Source of the DNA: Brachionus koreanus
Lineage: Eukaryota; Rotifera; Eurotatoria; Ploima; Brachionidae
NCBI GenBank assembly: GCA_016987375.1
Contig: PJRA01000241.1
Location: 1-26,848, forward strand
Length of the DNA: 26,848 nucleotides
Direction: 5' to 3'
A program made the position numbers and the translations under genes. The notes beneath the pieces were generated by a model. The model was not told where the DNA came from, searched no databases, and saw only the letters and a list, made by a program, of their open reading frames with translations. Of the stretch, positions 19,301-26,848 are shown piece by piece. The first letter of the stretch is position 1, and every line of letters starts with the position of its first letter.

Positions 19301-19579
19301 TATCAAGAGCCTAAGTAAGAGTAAGAATACTGATAGGCTTTTATTCTAATAATGACGTAAGAGCACCAAAATTTAAAAATTTTTATTTAAGGCTTTCATT
19401 TTATAAAATTTTCTAGAATTAAATAAACAAAAAGTCGGACATATCAATTTGAACATCATTAAATTTAAATAATCAATGAAAAATTCATTTTTATATTTTT
19501 TGATAAAAAAAAATTTAAAAATCCAGTTCTGATGTTAAATTATTTTTATATAAGTTCAATAAAAACTTTAAAAAAAATT
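19301..19579. other. Spacer, nothing recognised
   Basis: AT-rich sequence between the mariner remnant and the retrotransposon tail. The first part (to about 19340) may be the extreme N-terminal part of the mariner remnant. Confidence 0.4.
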
Positions 19580-19775
19580 TAAAATTAATAAATAAATATA
19601 ATAAAATATAATAAAAAATAGATATTAAGGTTGAATAAATTAAATTAAAATAAAGAGAAATTTTAAAAAGGATCAATTGAATTTGAAGGTATTAGGTTTC
19701 ACATGTTTAAATATTTGATAATTCAAGAAAAATGGAAGAATTTGTGAATTTGTAAAGTAGCAATGAATTAAAAAG
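19580..19775 (-). repeat. Diverged second copy of the retrotransposon 3' region
   Basis: The pattern AATAAAATA-rich stretch, then ATATTTGATAATTCAAGAAAAATGG, then AGTAGCAAT parallels 20240-20440 (ATATTTGATGATTCAGGAAAA, then AAGATAGCAAT). It is probably the end of the same non-LTR family, 5'-truncated. Similarity is partial and was judged by eye. Confidence 0.45.
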
Positions 19776-19800
19776 CCAATAGTTAGCATATTAGTTAATC

Positions 19801-19908
19801 TTAAATTAGTATTTCCGTTTTTAAGCCATTCATATTGCGAATTGTATTCTCAAGTTTGTCCTTTTTGTATTCTAGCAAATAATTTGGAGAACTTATATTT
19901 TTTTCCAT
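19801..19908 (-). CDS. Short ORF, 35 aa, unknown
   Basis: ATG at 19908, stop TAA at 19801. It encodes a charged peptide (SPNYLLEYKKDKLENTIRNM) with non-random composition. It lies between two retrotransposon tails and may be part of a decayed mobile element. Other frames at 19920-20060 also look weakly coding with breaks. No family recognised. Confidence 0.2.
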   Translation of the reverse strand: MEKNISSPNYLLEYKKDKLENTIRNMNGLKTEILI

Positions 19909-20171
19909 TTTTTTGAGCAACTATTCCAATTTGACACTCAGGTTACCGCATCGAGTTTATCATCTTTACCGCAACTATTTCTCACTCAAAACCATCCCCT
20001 TTTTAATAAAAAGTGTTTTAACATACGTCCCGTGCTTACATTCGTAAGCTTGCTTGTCAGAAAATAATATTATTTTTCTGAAATTATTCAGTTTTTGTAG
20101 GAAAATGAATTTTTGATCAAAATATTTACCAAATGATTGATTAAATTTTTGGAATTATACTAAAGCATGTT

Positions 20172-20835
20172 ATTATTTATTTATTTGTATTTCTGTACCG
20201 AGCTTTAGCTCCTTCAGATTAAAAATAAAAATAAAATCAAAATAAAGTTAAATGGAATAAAATAAAAATAAAAAATAAAATAAAAATGAAGTAAGAATAA
20301 TATAAATTAAAAAATAGAGAAATATTAAAATTAAAATTAGATAAATTAAGATAGAGAGTAACAGAATACATTTTTTATATATTTGATGATTCAGGAAAAA
20401 AAGAGGAAATAGTAAGATAGCAATTACACAATGGAGTTGGGTACTCGATATTTCTTGATTCGAAACCTTTGTTATATTCTTCCACCAGTCTGACAACTAG
20501 TGGAACAGAGTGGCTCAGTCCTGCCCTAACATATCTCTCACTTAACTCAAAAAGTCGATTTGAGACTGTCAGTAGTTTAAATTTTTTAAATGCCTCATGA
20601 TGTAATATGTTGGAGGGAGTATCATATCTTAATTTTAATATAGAACGAACCGCTGAATTTTGGATTACTTCTAATCTTCTTATATTAGTTTCTGAAAGAG
20701 AGTTAAGACAAGGGAAAGAATAGTCTAGAATAGATCCAATCAAAGACTTATAAAGGTTTCCTAAAGTTCTAAAGTCAAGGCCCCATTTTTTATTTGACAA
20801 TGTTTTAGAAATTACATTATTTAAACAAAACAAGG
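20172..20835 (-). mobile_element. Non-LTR retrotransposon 3' fragment, 5'-truncated
   Basis: The minus strand carries the C-terminal part of a reverse-transcriptase ORF (20833-20375), then an AT-rich 3' UTR, then a tail at about 20172-20220. In the tail a hairpin-forming GGAGCTAAAGCTC is followed by a TACAAATAAATAAATAATA microsatellite-like end, the usual form of Jockey/CR1-type 3' ends. The 5' part of the element is absent. Confidence 0.8.
20375..20833 (-). pseudogene. Reverse-transcriptase C-terminal domain (Jockey/CR1-like LINE)
   Basis: 152 codons: LGNLYKSLIGSILDYSFPCL, then ETNIRRLEVIQNSAVRSILK, which is the post-palm/thumb region of LINE reverse transcriptases (YxxLIxSxLDY...LexiQNxAlRxI). 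The catalytic palm with the YADD-type motif and the endonuclease are missing. The frame is open to its stop, so this piece is not old, but it is a dead-on-arrival fragment. The clade assignment within non-LTR elements is tentative. Confidence 0.8.
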
Positions 20836-21640
20836 ATAATTTTTTTTAAAGATGTTTATCAATGATTTAATAGATTTTAATTACAAAAATGAATTTTAAC
20901 ATTTCAATTAGTTCAAACAAGTTAAATAAAAAAGTGGCTTTATTGGCACAGTATGTGTATGTGTCAGTAAAATCATAACGCATTCACAAAAAAACTCTAT
21001 ATGCTATCAATTGATAACTTGTTTGAATAAAAGACGCTTCAAGTTGATTTTCATTACTGAAAATAAAACTGATTTATTAATTATACTTTTAATTATCTTA
21101 CCTTTATTTACACTACTTAATTTTCTTTTTTGCTTTAACATTGTAAAAAGCATAACTTATAACAAATCTTTTAGTATCATTAATCACATGACGTTTTACT
21201 TTACTAATAACTGGATCCACTTTTAACAAATTATATGTTTAACTGCTATGCAAGGTTTATAAGACGATATTTTGCATACATCTTAAAAATTTAAAATGAG
21301 TGATTATTTTTAGATCGAGATTTTTATATTCGCGTACAATTTTTTTAAATAATTAAAATACTGAAATAGGAACAAAATTAAAACATTTTAATTTTTTATA
21401 TTTAATGTCAACTACATTAAAATAAATTACTTTTCTAATTTATTAATACATAATTAATTGGAATGAAACGTCTATACAGCAACAAAAATAAAAACAAAAA
21501 ATAATTATTGAATGATATGATGATATTCAATAAAAATTGCCCTTTTAAATTCGTTTTTTTTCTTTTTTGTTTCAACTGAGAATTTTTGCAAAAAATACTA
21601 TTTCTCAATTAATGTCAAAAAACAAATTACTCAATTTTTA
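20836..21640. other. Spacer; no supported gene
   Basis: The 71-residue plus frame at 21011-21226 is Ile/Phe/Leu/Asn-rich low-complexity sequence and is not supported as a gene. Nothing else was recognised. Confidence 0.45.
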
Positions 21641-21659
21641 CGTCTGGAGGACTGAGGAA

Positions 21660-21861
21660 AAATTACTACCAGAAGCTTAATCTGGGTCTAAAAATTGAAA
21701 ATATTAATATTCCCTTAATTGGAAACCCTACTTTTACTTGGAATATGTCTAGACCCTAAATTGAAATTTGATATTCATTTGGAAAAAGTTCGACAAAAGA
21801 TGAAAATAAATTTAAATACCATGAGAAACATTAGATGTCTCAGATTCAAAAATTCGTAATG
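21660..21861 (+). pseudogene. Reverse-transcriptase fragment of a non-LTR element, plus strand
   Basis: NLGLKIENINIPLIGNPTFT, then after a frameshift GICLDPKLKFDIHLEKVRQK and MKINLNTMRNIRC. This is the KYLGvxLDpkLxFxxHi...kaxxrLxxlrxi segment that follows the palm in LINE reverse transcriptases. It ends just where the minus-strand fragment at 20375-20833 begins in the protein, and is in the opposite orientation. Frameshifted and short. Confidence 0.72.
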
Positions 21862-22511
21862 ATCAGGATGAATAAATTAGTCTCTTTTTTTGTATATTTA
21901 TAATGTTTTTCTTTTTTAATATGATTTTTTTTTTAAATTACGCTAAAATTAGAACAATTTCAATTTTCAAATTTTTTTTGTTCAAAATAAAATAAAAAAT
22001 TTTGTTCTAAATTCAGTGTTATAGTTTCTTTTTTTGAATAAAATAACTACAGGTAATAATTATAAGTCATTTTTATTTTGAATTAATTTGAATGCTTGTC
22101 AAACTTGTAATAAACCATGAAAAGACACTATGTTGGTTATACTTTTTGAAAAATAGAGAGTACCTTTTTCTTGTCTTCCAATAATGAACACATGAATGTA
22201 TAGTTTTAAACAACTAATTTAGAAGCTTGGCCTTTTTTTTTTAATTTTATTTGAACTTCTAATTTTTATTGGGATAAAATTTTTGTTACACCGGATACAT
22301 AAATTATCGTTTAATTCATCAAATGGTAAAAAACAGTGATCAACAAAGTTAATATTTCAATATTCAAGTGCAAATTTATTCACCATTTTAGATTTATTAT
22401 CAAATATTTCATAAAATTTTATTAAAAAAAATTATATTTTAGCTCATTGTGTTAATAAAATAATAATATATGTCAATAGTTTCTTTAAAAAAAAAAAAGC
22501 AAAATTTAAAT
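21862..22511. other. Spacer, nothing recognised
   Basis: AT-rich sequence downstream of the minus-strand gene at 22512. No coding frame, RNA or repeat that I can support. Confidence 0.5.
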
Positions 22512-23153
22512 TTATTTTAACTGTCTAATCATTCGCAAAAAAGAATAAATAATTGCAAAAAAAATAACAGAAAAAATTAACCCTACTAAAAAATAAGCTC
22601 GAAAATTATTTTTTAAGGAAATAATACATTTTTTAGATAGAATAATTAACTTGAAAATTCTATAAATAAATATGTAAAAAATTGATCGTAGGCCGTGATA
22701 TTGACAATTTGAAAAGCTAGCTAAACTTTTTTTTCTGAAATAATTTTCTCTACTTTTGTGACTTAAATTAACTGATGAGCGACGTCGGTAGGATTCGAAA
22801 GTGTTGGTCGTAAAACAAACTGAGTCGACGAAAGAGCCCCTTTTTGAATGTCGCCTTCTAATAATGGCCGATGTTGATTTATACAAGCTCTCAAGCTCTT
22901 TTTGCTCGCGTAGGGTCTCTTCGTGCAAGTAATTTAGATAGTCGAATTTCTTTTGATTCGATGAAGCTAATGTAAATAAAGATAACGATTCACGGCGTCG
23001 TTGAAATTGGGCATTTCTACGCTTATAAGCGTCGTGATGAGAGCTTGATTTTTCATCGTCCAAATAAAAACCTGCGCTAGGTTTACGCTTTTTTGCTTCA
23101 CAATCATAATTTGTAACTGATATAAGTGGCAGTTTTAAATTTTTTCTATCCAT
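22512..23153 (-). CDS. Single-exon gene, basic Ser/Arg-rich protein with C-terminal membrane segment, 213 aa
   Basis: ATG at 23153, stop TAA at 22512. The first ~150 residues are hydrophilic, highly basic and Ser/Arg-rich, with clusters such as KRRNAQFQRRRESLSL, IIRRRHSKRGS and YRRRSSV that look like basophilic-kinase sites (RRxS). Residues about 156-180 are moderately hydrophobic, and about 187-208 (YFLVGLIFSVIFFAIIYSFL) form a clear transmembrane helix near the C-terminus, as in a tail-anchored or type II protein. The exon is much richer in GC and codon-diverse than its flanks, which supports real coding. TTTTAAG directly before the ATG could be a cis or trans splice acceptor. No family recognised. 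Confidence 0.72.
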   Translation of the reverse strand: MDRKNLKLPLISVTNYDCEAKKRKPSAGFYLDDEKSSSHHDAYKRRNAQFQRRRESLSLFTLASSNQKKFDYLNYLHEETLREQKELESLYKSTSAIIRRRHSKRGSFVDSVCFTTNTFESYRRRSSVNLSHKSRENYFRKKSLASFSNCQYHGLRSIFYIFIYRIFKLIILSKKCIISLKNNFRAYFLVGLIFSVIFFAIIYSFLRMIRQLK

Positions 23154-23983
23154 CTTAAAATTTTCTTTTAAACCACAAGCGTATTGTTTAAATTACATTA
23201 AAATTCTTATCAATCATTGATTATTTGATATTTAGATTAGATAAATAAAATTTTAATATTTAATTGAATGTTTTCTCTTTGATCAAATTAATTTTACTGT
23301 CAAGTGAAAGGAAATTTTGAAAACTTAATTTTTTATTTGAAAAAAAATATTCAATTTTTTTATCATCTAGTGATTGACATGTATGATGTCTCAAATAATT
23401 ATTGAAAAATGTAGATATTTATTTAAATAATGAGATTTACTGTTTATTAAAGATACTTTTAAAGCTTAAGAGAATAAAATTTAAATAAAAAGTGAATAAA
23501 TTACAATGATTACGATTTTATTACCTGAAAAGCTACAATTATTAATTTTTTTTATCTGTATCTAGTAATTAAGTGAACAAATATTACATTATTTATCCGT
23601 CAAGAACACGAAATTATTTTCCCGAATTTTGATACTAATTCAAAAAACCCAATATTCAGTCTAATTATTATAAATATAATTTTATCTTTTTTTCTCTATT
23701 TAAAAAAGAAAGTAATTAAAATTCTAATATAATAATGTTTCAATATCCTTTTTAAAATCTAGTCTGAAAAATGTAATCAATTTTTATCTAAAAATTACTG
23801 AACAATTTAAAGCATTTTTAAAGTTTTTGAAAAAAATTGAACAAATTATTAATTAATTATACTTTTATTATAATCAAAATTAATACGAACGAATTAATTT
23901 AATTTAACTAAAAAACTGATGATTTTAATTCACAAATAATTTTTCTAATTTTTAATTAATTTTACATCATTTGAGTTTAATTA
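23154..23983. other. Spacer, nothing recognised
   Basis: AT-rich region between the 213-residue gene and transposon B. It presumably includes that gene's promoter. No other structure supported. Confidence 0.5.
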
Positions 23984-24870
23984 ACGGGTGTATAATAAAA
24001 AATGGCACAAAAGTTAAGCTTAATTTTCTATAGGAGCTGACAAGACCTTTCCCAATTTTTTTCAAAATTAAAAATCAGACTGACCCTAGCTTTAAAATGA
24101 AAAAAAAATTATTTCAAAAAGTTGAATTTTTGATAAGTTCTTAGTAAAAAATGTACGAAACCATCAATGAAATTTGTACAATTTGCCAAAATATGCCTAA
24201 AGCTGAAGTTGTAACGCGATTCATTGGTCTTGGATACAAAAAACTTTCTGTTTATCGTTGGCTGAATATTATAGAAAAAGATATAACTTTAAAGAAAAAA
24301 AAAAGAAAGAGGTAGACCTGCTAAAATAGCGGCTATACTTAGAGCCTATTTGAATCATAAATCGGATCGTTCTCAAAGAAAGATGACTAGAAAGTTTGAT
24401 TGCTAGTATACCTATTTTAAAGGAGTGTACATCAAAAGTATAGAAAAGACAAGAGAGAATTTATAATTGATGATGAATCATTTTTCACTCTTGGCAACAC
24501 CGCGCTGCAACGTAGTGATATTTTCTATAGAAATGATATAAGCAAGACACGTATGTGAAAACGTACCATAAGCACGACCAATCGACCAAGATTTTTGGGG
24601 AAATTTGAAAGCTAATATTTGTGAGGGTGATTGGAAGGCCAAAGATCTTAAGCAACTCGAAAAAAAAATTAGCACTTGCATGAGCAATATCGAACCATAG
24701 ATTGTACAAGACCATGGCAAGACTGATCGCTCTAGGCTCGATATCATACGCCTTCATGGAGTGCAATACCTCAATTGATATTATTTTTTAAAAATAGGAA
24801 GGTTCAGTTATAATTTAAAAAAAATCTAAAGCCTTTATTAATTTTGTGCCATTTTTTATTTTACACCCAT
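23984..24870 (+). mobile_element. Tc1/mariner element B, complete ends, internally deleted (887 bp)
   Basis: TA target duplications lie at 23982-23983 and 24871-24872. The left end reads ACGGGTGTATAATAAAAAA and the inverted right end ATGGGTGTAAAATAAAAAA; both continue TGGCACAAAA, giving an imperfect terminal repeat of at least 30 bp. The ends match transposon A at 12580. The interior is a shortened, broken transposase gene on the plus strand, so this is a non-autonomous derivative. Confidence 0.9.
24151..24777 (+). pseudogene. Transposase remnant of element B, with catalytic core partly deleted
   Basis: ATG at 24151, then the helix-turn-helix part (MPKAEVVTRFIGLGYKKLSV, YRWLNIIEKD). After a slip in an A-run near 24290-24300 come KRGRPAKIAAILRAYLNHK and RSQRKMTRKFDC before a stop. 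IIDDESFFTLGN carries the first catalytic Asp region. The sequence then jumps to a C-terminal stretch, ARPIDQDFWGNLKANICEGD, then WKAKDLKQLEKKIS. The segment with the second catalytic Asp is missing. Minus-strand frames over 24478-24766 are shadows of this sequence. Confidence 0.82.
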
Positions 24871-24872
24871 TA

Positions 24873-25680
24873 CTTAACTAATTTTGTTTTTGTTCCTAAT
24901 TTGTATTCTTTTTTTATCATTTTTTCTAAAAATTTTTTCTAAAACTTAGAGTAAAACAAGCCTGCTTTTACTTTTCAAAATTACAAAATTCACCAAATAA
25001 ATTTTTAATATAACTGTAATCAATTAATTATTAATGAAGAAAATTTATTATATTGAAAATCTTTTCAAGAAAATCATTTTTTTGACTATTAGATAAATCA
25101 TTTTGAATTAAAACTAGCCCTAAAATTTTTTTTTCACTACTGCTCCATATTATTTAAATTAACTAAAACTTAAAAATGTTTATTAACTCTGTTTAAACAA
25201 TTTCTCAGATTGATATTAGGACTAAAATAATAAATAGTATTTATTTTAAGATTAGAATCATTTTTAAAACTAGTATTCTTATTAGATTAGTTTAGATTAG
25301 TTCAGCAGTATCCTTAAGGGTAAAAGGAAAAATATATAATTGATCCGATTTAAGATATAATTCTCTAAATGTGATTTAAAATCTATTTATTGTTCAAATA
25401 TTTCTAATTAAATTATGCCTTGCGTAAAAAAAGGATTTAAAATATTATTTCGGCTAAGTTTAATCCACTTTCTAAACTGATATTAATCTTGATTTTATTC
25501 ATTCAGACCTCCCTAATTTCATACAGTTTCAGTTTTTAATTTTGTGGCTTGAAGGACGGATGCACCTATTTTATTTGCAATAATCATTACGGCGAAACTT
25601 GCTTGATGAAAACACGTTCAGCATGTAAATAATTGATTAACATAAGACAAAGGATCAACTTAAGTTAATAATTTTAATCC
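24873..25680. other. Spacer, nothing supported
   Basis: AT-rich to about 25500. It is then more complex, with a short minus-strand stretch (about 25515-25610) that reads as HQASFAVMIIANKIGASVLQ and further, ending in a stop. That piece is too short and unanchored to call. Confidence 0.4.
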
Positions 25681-25721
25681 AAATAAAAAATATCAAAAAT
25701 CATTAGTTAACTCTATAACGT

Positions 25722-25820
25722 GTGATATAGCGACATCTCGGTTGATATCACTGGATTAGTTAACTAACTAAACCATGAGCGTTTAAGTTGGAATGGAGCA
25801 TAAATAGTTGCTCCTAAACG
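25722..25820 (+). other. Cluster of inverted repeats, possible structured RNA or repeat end
   Basis: GTGATAT (25722-25728) pairs with ATATCAC (25745-25751). TTAGTTAACTAA nearby is a perfect palindrome. CGTTTA (25780-25785) plus GGAGC (25795-25799) pair with GCTCC (25810-25814) plus TAAACG (25815-25820), a two-part stem with a one-sided bulge. Base composition is much richer than the surroundings. No known RNA family was recognised with confidence. Confidence 0.4.
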
Positions 25821-25879
25821 TCTAACGAGGAATTAAGGATAGACGGGCTCAAGGGTACTAATGTAAACATCACATAACG

Positions 25880-26523
25880 GTCATGTTTGGGTCCAAACGG
25901 ATCCCAGATTTTTTTTTACCTCATTTTTATTGAATTTTGATTTAAAATGTCCAAATTGAAAAGAAATAGTTCTAAATTATCAAATTATGTATCCAGTGAG
26001 AGTAATGAGTCTGAAAATTATGAAATTGAAGAGCAAATTGATACTGACATTGATTCAATTAGTTAAGATGATTTTGAGAATGAAGAATTAAGTACTTTAT
26101 TCGGTATTGATAGCTTAGATAATGATGATTTGAATGAATCAATGAATTTTTCGATGAAAATGGCTTCTTTTGGTCAACTGAGATTTGTGTAAAACATGCA
26201 TGGACGCTTTATATGTGCATAACTTGCTATAATGACATACAAAAATCAAAAAATCAAGAAAACGCAGAAGCAAATGAACTATTAAATCATTAAATCTAAG
26301 AAACAGGAATCGAAATTCAACATAATGAAAAAAAAAAATTTTTTTATTTTAATTTAAATTTATTTACTGAAAAAAATGGATTCTTATGGTATTTTACTTA
26401 TTAAACAGGCAAAAATTTAGATATTCAAAAAAATCATTTTTCATCCGTTTAGTCACTTTTTCCTATACTAAAAGTTAAAAAATCTTGAAAATTGAGGGAA
26501 AAATCATCATATCCTGTCTAGGG
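25880..26523 (+). mobile_element. Degenerate piggyBac-like remnant (tentative)
   Basis: The right edge, reverse-complemented from 26523, reads CCCTAGACAGGATA, similar to the CCCTAGAAAGATA-type piggyBac end. The adjacent target would be TTGA instead of TTAA. Near 25886-25899 the near-palindrome GTTTGGGTCCAAAC resembles subterminal palindromes of piggyBac-like elements. Between them is an acidic N-terminal ORF fragment. No convincing left end was found. Confidence 0.4.
25947..26192 (+). pseudogene. Acidic N-terminal ORF fragment with internal stop
   Basis: ATG at 25947; 39 codons rich in Ser/Asn/Glu (opening MSKLKRNSSKLSNYVSSESN), an in-frame TAA at 26064-26066, then 42 more codons in the same frame (DDFENEELSTLFGIDSLDND) to TAA at 26190. 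An acidic, low-complexity start with Ser/Asp/Glu runs is common in piggyBac transposases, but no catalytic part is present. It could instead be a decayed host gene. Confidence 0.4.
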
Positions 26524-26848
26524 TTGAATTAGGAGAATAAATCTGAAAAATTACTAGAACAAAACGTAAATTTTCCAAATTACTTATCGGAATTTATATA
26601 TAATAGTTATTTACTCAAGAAGAGTATTATAAAAGACTAATTACTTTTGTACTTTGTGTTCATAATTTTTTCCTTTATGTTACAGTTTTTTTCTCAGAGA
26701 CCTAAATATTGGTTTTGTGAAATTTAGTACAATTGAACAGAACAAAATATTAAAAATTCTTATAACTTTTCTCTCATAAGTGAAAAGCAAGTTCTGTAAA
26801 TGCAACATCGTGCAACATTCAAAGTTGCACTAATATGAAAAATCTGAA
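26524..26848. other. Right-hand spacer, nothing recognised
   Basis: AT-rich sequence to the window edge; no coding frame or repeat supported. Confidence 0.5.

Noticed and set aside
21011..21226. 71-residue plus-strand ORF
   Set aside because: Hydrophobic low-complexity translation of AT-rich DNA, with no splice or homology support.
24478..24766. Two overlapping minus-strand ORFs of 89 and 93 residues
   Set aside because: They are shadows of the plus-strand transposase remnant in element B, whose family motifs are clear on the plus strand.
25515..25640. Short coding-like minus-strand stretch
   Set aside because: About 30 codons with no start, no clear splice site and a stop just upstream; not enough to call a gene.
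1..26848. Bacterial or phage operon, CRISPR array, or endogenous virus
   Set aside because: Spliced genes with animal-specific families run throughout. There are no direct-repeat/spacer arrays and no gag, capsid or integrase-type retroviral genes; the reverse-transcriptase pieces are of the non-LTR type.

Overview
This is a eukaryotic, almost certainly animal, nuclear window. It is very AT-rich, with coding exons visibly richer in GC than their surroundings. Introns are GT...AG and mostly only 50-67 nt long, and the gene content is metazoan: an SLC22 transporter, a QRICH2/C16orf96-type ciliary protein and serine palmitoyltransferase small subunits. The compact introns, the base composition and the density of Tc1/mariner and non-LTR debris fit a small spiralian such as a monogonont rotifer. 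That placement is an inference; no diagnostic sequence was seen. An assembly gap of 521 N lies at 13319-13839.

Layout. (1) 394-603: a small exon-like minus-strand ORF. (2) 1264-5095, minus: a five-exon SLC22-type organic ion transporter whose exons join without a frame break into 712 residues. Its 1.5 kb first intron holds a TTAA-flanked miniature transposon (4138-4357) and an unexplained exon-like stretch (3644-3772). (3) 6513-7840, plus: two tandem single-exon genes for serine palmitoyltransferase small subunits, with an orphan coding exon between them. (4) 8529-8897: a mariner remnant. (5) 9502-10725, plus: a four-exon gene for a four-helix membrane protein with a cysteine-rich tail. (6) 10887-16757, minus: an eleven-exon gene for a 782-residue coiled-coil DUF4795 (QRICH2-like) protein. 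Its 2.4 kb seventh intron carries a GC-rich plus-strand coding exon, a Tc1/mariner element cut by the gap, and a second copy of the TTAA miniature element. Its first intron contains a compact GC-rich foldable island. (7) 16.8-22.5 kb: mostly gene-free, with a second mariner remnant and several pieces of a non-LTR retrotransposon. (8) 22512-23153, minus: a single-exon gene for a basic, Ser/Arg-rich protein with a C-terminal membrane segment. (9) 23984-24870: a Tc1/mariner element with both ends and TA duplications but an internally deleted, broken transposase. (10) 25.5-26.5 kb: a region rich in inverted repeats, then a degenerate piggyBac-like remnant.

The host genes do not form an obvious pathway: membrane transport, sphingolipid synthesis, a probable sperm/ciliary axoneme protein and two membrane proteins of unknown function. 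I found no CRISPR array, no tRNA or rRNA gene I would defend, and no dedicated defence or biosynthetic system. The least explained items are the structured island at 15694-15748, the orphan exons at 7320-7519 and 12230-12396, the cysteine-tailed four-helix protein and the TTAA miniature-element pair.
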